Part shown: in pieces, positions 1 through 5,634 of the stretch
Numbering within the stretch: position 1 is the first letter of the stretch
Layout of the letters: every line of letters begins with the position of its first letter
DNA from: Treponema sp.
Lineage (GTDB): Bacteria; Spirochaetota; Spirochaetia; Treponematales; Breznakiellaceae
Direction: 5' to 3'
DNA length: 5,767 bases
Assembly (NCBI GenBank): GCA_031258265.1
Contig: JAIRNB010000153.1
Location: 1 to 5,767 of the forward strand
Notes under the pieces: model-generated
Databases searched by the model: none
Told to the model about the DNA's origin: nothing
What the model saw: only the letters and a program-made list of their open reading frames with translations
Program-made: the position numbers and the translations under genes

Positions 1-15
1 CACATTGTCCAATTC

Positions 16-30
16 ACAGCCTTCGGCTGT
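16..30. repeat. Perfect 6-bp hairpin
   Basis: ACAGCC at 16-21 pairs with GGCTGT at 25-30 around the three-base loop TTC. It is the first member of the hairpin chain. It is short enough to be chance alone, and is listed because it sits in register with the others. Confidence 0.5.
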
Positions 31-38
31 ATGTGCTG

Positions 39-56
39 GCCAGCATGGATGCTGGC
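39..56. repeat. Perfect 8-bp hairpin with GG loop
   Basis: GCCAGCAT at 39-46 pairs with ATGCTGGC at 49-56 with only GG between the arms. Its apex GCATGGATGC (43-52) is repeated exactly at the tip of the hairpin at 101-124, although the outer stem bases differ. Confidence 0.65.
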
Positions 57-70
57 TGTAATAAATTGCT

Positions 71-93
71 ACGTTTTTGCAAAGCAAAAACGT
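71..93. repeat. Perfect 10-bp hairpin with AAA loop
   Basis: ACGTTTTTGC at 71-80 is the exact reverse complement of GCAAAAACGT at 84-93, with AAA as the loop. The inner arms TTTTTGC/GCAAAAA recur at 204-223 and, slightly extended, at 5637-5660. No T-run follows, so a terminator role is unlikely. Confidence 0.7.
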
Positions 94-100
94 AAAGCCC

Positions 101-125
101 AAAAATGGCATGGATGCCATTTTTT
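101..125. terminator. Candidate bidirectional intrinsic terminator
   Basis: ATGGCAT (105-111) pairs with ATGCCAT (114-120). The stem is preceded by AAAAA (101-105) and followed by a T-run (120-125), so including the A/T tracts the palindrome is 11 bp per arm (101-111 and 114-124). The A-stem-T layout is that of a terminator usable from either strand. It could end transcription arriving from a gene left of the window and insulate the operon. The GC part of the stem is short and the GG loop is tight, so real strength is doubtful. It may simply be another unit of the hairpin chain. Confidence 0.35.
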
Positions 126-135
126 AGCAGCGCAA

Positions 136-157
136 GGGATAGAAGCGGAAATACCGG
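136..157. repeat. 22-nt direct repeat, copy 1 (AGCGGA core)
   Basis: This unit begins GGGATAGAAGCGGAAA and ends CCGG. It matches the unit at 182-203 at 16 of 22 positions without gaps, giving a consensus around GGRATNGRAGCGGAWA then CCGG. A hairpin follows each copy: 159-179 here and 204-230 for copy 2. The repeat-plus-hairpin module suggests a family of extragenic elements. I have an unverified impression of having seen similar AGCGGA-containing intergenic cores in other bacterial genomes. Confidence 0.6.
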
Positions 158-158
158 A

Positions 159-179
159 GACTTTACCGCAGGTAAAGTC
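159..179. repeat. Perfect 9-bp hairpin with GCA loop
   Basis: GACTTTACC at 159-167 pairs with GGTAAAGTC at 171-179 around GCA. It lies exactly between the two copies of the AGCGGA repeat. Its left arm with flank, GGAGACTTTACCG (156-168), occurs in inverted orientation at 5584-5596 beyond the other end of the operon. Confidence 0.7.
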
Positions 180-181
180 GA

Positions 182-203
182 GGAATTGGAGCGGATAGCC
201 CGG
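182..203. repeat. 22-nt direct repeat, copy 2 (AGCGGA core)
   Basis: This unit begins GGAATTGGAGCGGATAG and ends CCGG. It matches copy 1 at 136-157 in 16 of 22 bases, including the uninterrupted AGCGGA and the terminal CCGG. Start-to-start distance between copies is 46 nt. The next base opens the GC-rich double hairpin at 204-230. Confidence 0.6.
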
Positions 204-230
204 TTTTTGCGGGCGCGCAAAAATGCGCCC
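204..230. repeat. Two overlapping, mutually exclusive hairpins
   Basis: TTTTTGCG (204-211) can pair with CGCAAAAA (216-223) around GGCG. Alternatively GGGCGC (211-216) can pair with GCGCCC (225-230). The two folds use the same bases at 211 and 216-223 and cannot both form fully. This is the last hairpin of the left chain and lies about 80 nt upstream of the first gene. The arrangement could be a simple two-state leader or just overlapping palindromes of the repeat family. Confidence 0.55.
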
Positions 231-312
231 ATAAACAATTCGAGACGCCGATACCATGCCGTGATTCGCCGCTTTTATGGACGGGGCCGTTTATTTTCGT
301 TACCATGAATTT

Positions 313-2142
313 ATGAAAATGAACACCGCGAAGCTGGCCGTCCTTTTAGGATTCTGCGTCCTTCTTTACTCCTGCGGCAAAGAAGAAGAACTCTCCCTGG
401 AAGAAATCGAGGCTAAAAGCCCCGAAGGACTCGAAGAGATTCTTGGGCAAACCACATACAAACCCTGGCGGGGGGAGGAATTCGTCCCCGGAAAAATAGG
501 GGGCGTCTGGAATTCCAGCACTACCAGCGAGCCGAAAAGCTTCAACCTCCTGGTGGCGGAACGGGACGCGGAGACCAACACTATCGTGAACCGGATGCAC
601 GATTACCTGATGGACTACGATGTGGTACGCCGGGAGTGGAAGGGCCACTGCGCCACGGGGGAGCTGGTGGTGGATGAGGAGGCGGGAACCCTGGATGTGA
701 TCTACACCCTGCGGGATAACCTTTACTGGAGTTACTACGACAACGCCAAAGCCCCTGTCCCCGTGACCAGTGACGATGTGATCTTCTGGTACGATGAAAT
801 CGAAGGGGACGAGCGTTTTCAAAGCTCATCCTACAACAGCCAGTTTATTACCATGGAAGACGGGAGCGAAAACCGGATCAACATCAGAAAGATCGACGAT
901 AAACGCTTTGCCTTTCACTTCCCCCGGCTGGACGCGGACCCCTTTCTGGCAACCAACATGAATTTCGGCCCCGCCTTCATCTACCGGGAGGCGAAGGAAC
1001 GCGGGGGGGTCCAGGCGGTGCTGGACCTCTTTAACGTTTCCGCGGACCCCAAGACGATTCCTTCCATGGGGCCCTGGTTCCTCACCGAATATATTCCCGG
1101 CCAACGGCTGGTGTACCGCCGGAATCCCGGTTACTGGAAAAAGGACTCCGCGGGCCAGAGTATCCCCTATCCGGAGGAAAACATTATCCAAATTCTGCCG
1201 GATCAGAATACCCAGTTCCTCGTGTTCAAAGAGGGAAACCTGGAAGCTTACTTATCCCGGCCCGAAGACCTGAACGAACTTATCGAAAAACAGAATACCG
1301 GCTACACGGTCTTTAACGCCGACGGCAGTATTGGCGCGGGGCTGTGGAGCTTTAACCAGAATCCCAAAAACAAGGACAGCCCCCAGTACGAATGGTTTAC
1401 CAAAAAGGAATTCCGCCAGGCCATGAGCTCTCTCCTCCACCGGGACCGGATCATCGCCCAGGTGTACCGGGGCCTGGCGGAACCCAAGGTGGATTTCTTC
1501 CCCCCGCCCAACCCCTACTACAGCCCCGGCATCCGCCTGAAGTACCTCTACGATACAAAGCGGGCAATAGAATTACTGCGGTCCATCGGGATAAGGCAGG
1601 ACGAAGGGGGAATCATGCGGGACAGCCAGGGCCGGCAAATCGAATTCGACCTTTCCATTCCCAGCGATGTTACCGTTACCGCCGATACCGCCTCGATCAT
1701 CCGGGACGAACTGGAAAAAATGGGGATCAAGGTGAATATCCGGGCCACGGATTTCCAAAAACTGGTGGAACAGCTCAGTTCCAGCTACGACTGGCAGTCC
1801 GTCATCATCAGCCTGGGGGCCAACTTCTTCCCCATCCAGGGGAGCAATGTCTGGCCCTCCACGGGGAACCTCCACCTCTGGTACCCCCTCCAGGAAAAAC
1901 CCGCCACCGAATGGGAGGCCCGGATCGATTACCTCTACAACGAGGGGAAGTACACCATCGACAAAGAAAAGGCCCGGAAAATCTGGGACGAATACCAGGA
2001 GATTATCCTGGAGCAGTGTCCGGTCATCTACCTGCTGCGTCCCCGCAGCTTTTTTGCCCTGCGGAACCGCTGGGATTTTTCCAATTTTTATTATGACAAC
2101 CTGAACGCGGCGGAGACAAGTCAGATCTTCCTGAAAAACTGA
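313..2142 (+). CDS. ABC transporter solute-binding lipoprotein, family 5 (Dpp/Opp type)
   Basis: This 609-residue protein is the extracytoplasmic receptor of a peptide/oligosaccharide-type ABC importer. A short Lys-bearing n-region and the hydrophobic stretch LAVLLGFCVLLYS lead to a lipobox LLYSC. Cys21 would be lipidated, followed by an acidic tether (GKEEELSLEEIEA). Family 5 landmarks are visible in order: SEPKSFNLL (72-80), TLRDNLYW (132-139), PVTSDDVIFWYDEI (150-163), SMGPWFLTEYIPGQR (251-265) with NPGYWKKDSAG, ILPDQNTQFLVF (294-305), LSRPEDL (314-320), FRQAMSSLLHRDRI (367-380) and YDTKRAIELLRSIGI (413-427). Length is somewhat above the roughly 530-540 of E. coli DppA/OppA. An in-frame TGA at 262 limits the start to ATG 277, 313 or 319; 313 gives a normal signal peptide, but no Shine-Dalgarno precedes any of them. 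The ligand cannot be told from sequence: this family binds peptides, nickel complexes or sugars. The gene stops 2 nt before the first permease gene. Confidence 0.93.
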   Translation: MKMNTAKLAVLLGFCVLLYSCGKEEELSLEEIEAKSPEGLEEILGQTTYKPWRGEEFVPGKIGGVWNSSTTSEPKSFNLLVAERDAETNTIVNRMHDYLMDYDVVRREWKGHCATGELVVDEEAGTLDVIYTLRDNLYWSYYDNAKAPVPVTSDDVIFWYDEIEGDERFQSSSYNSQFITMEDGSENRINIRKIDDKRFAFHFPRLDADPFLATNMNFGPAFIYREAKERGGVQAVLDLFNVSADPKTIPSMGPWFLTEYIPGQRLVYRRNPGYWKKDSAGQSIPYPEENIIQILPDQNTQFLVFKEGNLEAYLSRPEDLNELIEKQNTGYTVFNADGSIGAGLWSFNQNPKNKDSPQYEWFTKKEFRQAMSSLLHRDRIIAQVYRGLAEPKVDFFPPPNPYYSPGIRLKYLYDTKRAIELLRSIGIRQDEGGIMRDSQGRQIEFDLSIPSDVTVTADTASIIRDELEKMGIKVNIRATDFQKLVEQLSSSYDWQSVIISLGANFFPIQGSNVWPSTGNLHLWYPLQEKPATEWEARIDYLYNEGKYTIDKEKARKIWDEYQEIILEQCPVIYLLRPRSFFALRNRWDFSNFYYDNLNAAETSQIFLKN

Positions 2143-2144
2143 TC

Positions 2145-3203
2145 ATGAAAAACCTGCTGGCCCCCGTCTACCGCTTTCGCCGCCGTTTCCCCCTCTTTTC
2201 CTACATCCTCAGCCGCTTTGTCACCATGGCGGCCACCCTCTTTATCCTGGGGCTGGCGGTATTTTTGCTGATGGACCTGGCCCCCGGGGACATCGTAAGC
2301 CAGCTTATGACCCAGCAGCTTTTGGGAAGCGAAGCTTCAGGCCGGGGCTCGGATCGTAATTTTACCGGGGAACAGCTTGCCGCCCAGCGGAAGGCCCTGG
2401 GGCTGGACAGGCCCTTCTATGAACAGTATTTCCGCTGGCTTGGCCGGGTGATCCTCCACGGGGACCTGGGATACAGCCTTATAAGCCGGGCGCCGGTCTC
2501 CTTCCTTATCGCCAGCCGGCTGTTTAATTCGGTACTGCTCAACATCATTTCCCTGGTGCTGATCACCTTCTTTTCGTTCCTCCTGGGGGTGTACTTCTCC
2601 ACCAAGGCGGGTACCAGGGTAGACCTGGCGGTAAGCTTCTTCGCCCTGGTACTTCACGCCTTTCCGGGGATCCTGCTCCTCATCCTCCTGCAGCTTTTTG
2701 CCCTGGTCTCCGGCCTTTTCCCCGTCACCGCCTACCCCCCCTTCCCCTTTTCCGAGGCCCCCGGCCGCTTTGTTTTCTCCTACATGCACCATATCTTCCT
2801 TCCCCTCCTGTCGGCCTTCCTGGGGGGCATCGGGGGCACCATGCGGATGATCCGGGCCACCATGCTGGACCAGCTTGGCCAGCCCTACATCACCAGCCTC
2901 CGTTCCCGGGGTATCGCCGAATGGCGGATATACCTCTGCCATGCCTTCAGAAACACCCTTAACCCCTACATCACGGGGAGCGCGAATCTTTTGGCCAGCC
3001 TCTTTTCCGGCTCCCTAATTTTAGAGATAATTTTTGCTTACCCCGGCATCGGGCGGCTCATGTACGAAGCGGTGATCCAGGAGGACATCAACCTGGTCCT
3101 CACCAATATCATGTTCATATCGTTTCTGGTGCTCCTGGGTATGGTGCTGGCCGATGTTCTTCTGGCCCTGGTGGATCCCCGGATTCGCTACGGGAAGGAG
3201 TAG
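2145..3203 (+). CDS. ABC transporter permease, DppB/OppB type
   Basis: This 352-residue inner-membrane protein forms one half of the transport channel. The cytoplasmic N-terminus (FRRRF) leads into TM1 (about 22-43), followed by the family's periplasmic segment with ALGLDRPFYEQYFRWL (84-99) and GDLGYS (106-111). Further membrane spans lie near 130-150, 161-188, 215-231, 278-298 and 320-343. The ATPase-coupling EAA loop is recognisable at 247-273 (PYITSLRSRGIAEWRIYLCHAF), with the invariant Gly at 256 and RNTLNP after it. The ending AYPGIGRLMYEAV then LALVDPRIRYG is typical of DppB. Length is close to the E. coli protein (about 340). The ATG lies 2 nt after the lipoprotein stop with no clear ribosome site, so translation is probably coupled. 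Its partner is the next gene. The substrate is unknown. Confidence 0.93.
   Translation: MKNLLAPVYRFRRRFPLFSYILSRFVTMAATLFILGLAVFLLMDLAPGDIVSQLMTQQLLGSEASGRGSDRNFTGEQLAAQRKALGLDRPFYEQYFRWLGRVILHGDLGYSLISRAPVSFLIASRLFNSVLLNIISLVLITFFSFLLGVYFSTKAGTRVDLAVSFFALVLHAFPGILLLILLQLFALVSGLFPVTAYPPFPFSEAPGRFVFSYMHHIFLPLLSAFLGGIGGTMRMIRATMLDQLGQPYITSLRSRGIAEWRIYLCHAFRNTLNPYITGSANLLASLFSGSLILEIIFAYPGIGRLMYEAVIQEDINLVLTNIMFISFLVLLGMVLADVLLALVDPRIRYGKE
3195..3200 (+). promoter_or_regulatory. Ribosome binding site of the second permease gene
   Basis: AAGGAG lies inside the last codons of the first permease gene, 9 nt before the ATG at 3210. It is a strong Shine-Dalgarno and fixes that start. Confidence 0.75.
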
Positions 3204-3209
3204 GGGGAT

Positions 3210-4349
3210 ATGAAAAAATTCTTCAGCTACCTCCTTTCCCGGCCCCTGGGACTGGTATCTATCATCCTCCTGGGAATCCTGTACTTCGTCATGATCTTCG
3301 CCGAATTCTTTGCCCCCTACGGGGCCAATACCTCCTTCCCGGAGCAGAGCTACCATCACCCCAATGTCCGGCTGTACCGGGGAAAAATTATGGCCCAGGA
3401 ATGGCGGGTTACCAACACGGTAAATTGGAAATACGTCCGGGTCCGGGACCATTACGCATCGCTGCGTTTCTTCGCCCGGGGGGAACCCTACCGGCTCCTG
3501 GGCTTTATACCCGCCAGCCGGCATCTTTTTACCACGGGCCCGCGGAAGGCGGAGGCCTATCCGGTCTTCCTCATGGGGGCCGATAACCTGGGGCGGGATC
3601 TCTTCTCCCGGATCATCCACGGCAGCCGCATCTCCCTGACCATCGGCTTTGTGGCCACCGCCATCTCCCTGGCCCTGGCCGTCCTTTTCGGCGGCCTGGC
3701 CGGTTACTTCGGCGGCATAACCGATTGGGCCATCATGCGTTTTTCCGAGTTTTTCATGCTTATCCCCGGCCTCTACCTCATCCTCTTTCTCCGTTCCCTC
3801 ATGGCGAATAACATGGATTCCGGCCAGGCCTACATGATGATCACCCTGATCCTCTCCCTGGTGGGCTGGCCCGGTTCGGCCCGGACTATCCGGGGAATGG
3901 TTCACGCCATTAAGCGGGAGGAATTCGTCCTCAACAGCCAACTGGAAATGATTCCCCCCCTCACGATCATCATCAGGTTTATTATCCCCCAGATCGCCAG
4001 CCTCCTTATCGTCAGCATCGCCCTGTCCATCCCCGGCTTTATCATGACAGAAACCACCCTCTCCTACCTGGGCCTGGGGATCACCGATCCCGCCGTCAGT
4101 TGGGGCAGCCTTATCAAACGGGACATCAGCACCCTGGCAAACCTCCGGGCCTATCCCTGGCTCCTGTGCCCGGTGTGGTTCCTCCTGGGAGTAACTCTGG
4201 CCTTTAACTTCCTGGGCGACGCCCTGCGGGATTACTACGATCCCTATCATACAATTTCAGGCTTTGGATGGCGGCGGAAAAGAAAACCGGAAGAGACGCC
4301 AAACAAGGAGCGGGCCGTTTGGAAGATTCTTTTTACGCGAAAAAAATAG
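3210..4349 (+). CDS. ABC transporter permease, DppC/OppC type, with long periplasmic loop
   Basis: This 379-residue protein is the second half of the channel. TM1 is about 11-33; other spans lie near 139-162, 176-196, 205-222, 258-279 and 316-337. The DppC hallmark LMGADNLGRDLFSRIIHGSR (121-140) is intact, as are ETTLSYLGLGI (281-291) and SWGSLI (297-302). Two oddities stand out. First, about 85 residues separate TM1 from the GADNLGRD motif, more than in E. coli DppC; the block VRVRDHYASLRFFARGEPYRLLGFIP (76-101) resembles the extended loop I associate with some OppC proteins of Thermotoga and spirochaetes. Second, the coupling loop EEFVLNSQLEMIPPLTIII (237-255) has LNS where EAA stands and Met247 where the near-invariant Gly is expected. 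A basic tail (WRRKRKPEE and after, about 354-379) is extra. The gene starts 7 nt after the preceding stop and its end overlaps the regulator gene. Confidence 0.92.
   Translation: MKKFFSYLLSRPLGLVSIILLGILYFVMIFAEFFAPYGANTSFPEQSYHHPNVRLYRGKIMAQEWRVTNTVNWKYVRVRDHYASLRFFARGEPYRLLGFIPASRHLFTTGPRKAEAYPVFLMGADNLGRDLFSRIIHGSRISLTIGFVATAISLALAVLFGGLAGYFGGITDWAIMRFSEFFMLIPGLYLILFLRSLMANNMDSGQAYMMITLILSLVGWPGSARTIRGMVHAIKREEFVLNSQLEMIPPLTIIIRFIIPQIASLLIVSIALSIPGFIMTETTLSYLGLGITDPAVSWGSLIKRDISTLANLRAYPWLLCPVWFLLGVTLAFNFLGDALRDYYDPYHTISGFGWRRKRKPEETPNKERAVWKILFTRKK
4305..4310 (+). promoter_or_regulatory. Ribosome binding site deciding the regulator's TTG start
   Basis: AAGGAG lies inside the end of the second permease gene and is followed 8 nt later by TTG at 4319, in frame with the regulator. 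The only upstream in-frame ATG (4268) has no Shine-Dalgarno and would require an 82-nt overlap. This favours the TTG start. Confidence 0.65.
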
Positions 4350-5473
4350 AAGCGGATCTCCGGACCCGCTTCGGGGACGGCGGTCTTTGCGGCGCCGCCG
4401 AGGCGCTGGACTGCCTGTCCGATCTGTTTCATCACCGCCTTGAAGGCCAGGTCCTTTCCGCCGCCGCCGTCCTGGAGTGCGACGGCAGCGGATGCCCCGC
4501 CCTGCTGGGGGCCCGGCTTTTTATCGGCCTCTGCGGGGATTCCCTGGCCCCCGAAGAGATTCGCGTCCTGGACAGGGAATTACTGCGCCGCTGCCGGAAA
4601 ATCCTCCCCAACTGCCTCCGTTCCGGTTCCGCCCCGCCTCCGGCGGTTTCCACAGCCTGCGCGGCCCGGACAGCGCGGATAGTCGAGCTTACCGCGGGCC
4701 TGATCCGGGAAAAACCGGAGTATTTCCTTCACTCCGATAAACTCCGGCCACAGTACGATACCATCTCCGCCGGTAGAATCGCCCTGTTCCGCCATACCCC
4801 TTATGCCCTGGAGGAACGGCTGGTGGGGGCGGTTATCCGGGGAGATACGGTTACCGCGCTTAAAGCCCTGGGGGAGATCAGCCGGAGCGGCAGGAAAGCG
4901 GTGCTGGCCGCAGACCCGCTCCGTTCCGCGAAAAATTCTATTATCGGTACTATCGCTTTTTTGGCCCGGGCCGCTATCCGGGCGGGGATCGACCCGGATC
5001 AGGTTTTCGCCCTCAGTGATGTTATCATCCGGCATACAGAAGAACTGAGAACCCGGAAAGAGGTGCTGGATTCGGAAAAAAGAATCCTGCTCCGCTTTAT
5101 CGGCCTGGTAAAGGCCCGCCTGGGCACGGGCTATTCCCGTCCGGTGCAACGGGCCCTGAACTACATCGAATCCCACCTGGACCGGCGGCTGTTCTTAAAA
5201 AATATTGCCGCGGCCGCGGGGCTCCATCCCGGTTACTTAAGCGGACTCTTCAAAAAAGAAACCGGCAAATCCCTGACCGGGTTTATCACCCTGCGGAAAA
5301 TTCAGGAATCCGTCTATTTTGTCCGGCATACGAATTACAGCGTCATGGAAATCGCCGGATTCTACGGTTTTTCCAGCCAGAGCTATTTTATCCGGTGTTT
5401 CAAAAGGGTAACCGGAAAAACCCCGGGAGAATTCCGTCTTCCGCCGCCGGTTTCCGGGGCCGCCGGTTTCTGA
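4319..5473 (+). CDS. AraC-family transcriptional regulator
   Basis: From the TTG this is 384 residues (401 if the ATG at 4268 were used). The C-terminus (about 274-373) is a two-HTH AraC DNA-binding domain: LKNIAAAAGLHPGYLSGLFK (293-312) with KETGKS, then SVMEIAGFYGFSSQSYFIRC (341-360) and FKRVTGKTPGEFR. The middle (about 161-270) has the pattern LEERLVGAVIRGD then DPLRSAKNSIIGTIAFLARA and RAGIDPDQVFALSD. I recognise this as a helical region common in AraC proteins of Firmicutes and some spirochaetes; its ligand is unknown. Residues 1-150 match nothing I know and hold eight Cys (24, 32, 54, 59, 72, 92, 99, 114), including CDGSGC. The gene overlaps the permease gene by 31 nt and ends before a terminator, so it is co-transcribed with the transporter. 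It probably regulates this operon, itself included, in response to the transported solute; that role is inferred from position only. Confidence 0.9.
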   Translation: MEDSFYAKKIEADLRTRFGDGGLCGAAEALDCLSDLFHHRLEGQVLSAAAVLECDGSGCPALLGARLFIGLCGDSLAPEEIRVLDRELLRRCRKILPNCLRSGSAPPPAVSTACAARTARIVELTAGLIREKPEYFLHSDKLRPQYDTISAGRIALFRHTPYALEERLVGAVIRGDTVTALKALGEISRSGRKAVLAADPLRSAKNSIIGTIAFLARAAIRAGIDPDQVFALSDVIIRHTEELRTRKEVLDSEKRILLRFIGLVKARLGTGYSRPVQRALNYIESHLDRRLFLKNIAAAAGLHPGYLSGLFKKETGKSLTGFITLRKIQESVYFVRHTNYSVMEIAGFYGFSSQSYFIRCFKRVTGKTPGEFRLPPPVSGAAGF

Positions 5474-5494
5474 ATGAATTTTTTTAAACGGTTG

Positions 5495-5531
5495 TTGTTC
5501 AAAAACTTCAGTTTTTGAACAATTCTTTTTT
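5495..5531 (+). terminator. Intrinsic terminator of the operon
   Basis: TTGTTCAAAAAC (5495-5506) pairs perfectly with GTTTTTGAACAA (5511-5522) around TTCA, and TTCTTTTTT follows at once (5523-5531). It begins 21 nt after the regulator's stop codon. The stem is A/T-rich but long and has a proper U-tract. Nothing suggests termination on the opposite strand. Confidence 0.8.
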
Positions 5532-5597
5532 CAACAACAACTCTTATGAAAAATTTGTTATAAACCTGAATATTTTTTCATCCCGGTAAAGTCTCCC

Positions 5598-5612
5598 CGG
5601 ATATACTATCCG
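5598..5612. repeat. Perfect 6-bp hairpin
   Basis: CGGATA (5598-5603) pairs with TATCCG (5607-5612) around TAC. It abuts the left end of the composite palindromic element and could be a protein binding site or chance. Confidence 0.45.
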
Positions 5613-5634
5613 TTAGCAGCCTGTTGCACTTGTA

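Larger units (their letters stand above)
1..276. other. Gene-free leader region made of a chain of short hairpins
   Basis: No reading frame here looks like a protein. Frame 1 is open from the window edge to about 198, but its translation is rich in Trp, Cys and Lys and follows the palindromes. A 67-codon frame at 105-308 and similar frames on the other strand are by-products of the inverted repeats, since both strands give the same FLRARKN-like peptide. The region contains perfect inverted repeats at 16-30, 39-56, 71-93, 101-124, 159-179 and 204-230, plus a 22-nt direct repeat at 136-157 and 182-203. It must include the promoter of the operon unless transcription enters from outside, but I could not pick out a convincing -35/-10 pair. 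The stretch 231-276 shows nothing recognisable. Confidence 0.7.

Noticed and set aside
106..120. TGGCATGGATGCCA as a sigma-54 promoter
   Set aside because: It has TGGCA, but the second element is GCC rather than the required GC/TTGC at the fixed spacing. The sequence is better explained as a hairpin.
105..308. 67-codon frame in the leader region
   Set aside because: It runs through several perfect palindromes, has no ribosome site, and a near-mirror peptide is read from the other strand, as expected from inverted repeats.
1392..2096. 234-codon frame inside the binding-protein gene on the same strand
   Set aside because: Its translation is Pro/Gly/Arg-rich low-complexity, and it overlaps conserved family 5 motifs in the proper frame.
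1003..3960. Homopolymer runs of seven (G at 1003-1009, C at 2735-2741 and 3954-3960) as phase-variable tracts
   Set aside because: Seven-base G/C runs are expected by chance in GC-rich coding sequence and are shorter than typical slippage tracts; all three genes are in frame.
3021..4250. 409-codon open frame on the minus strand opposite the permease genes
   Set aside because: It lies wholly antisense to two well-supported permease genes, its translation is Gly/Asp/Gln/His-rich with no domain, and GC-rich codon usage naturally clears stops from this frame.
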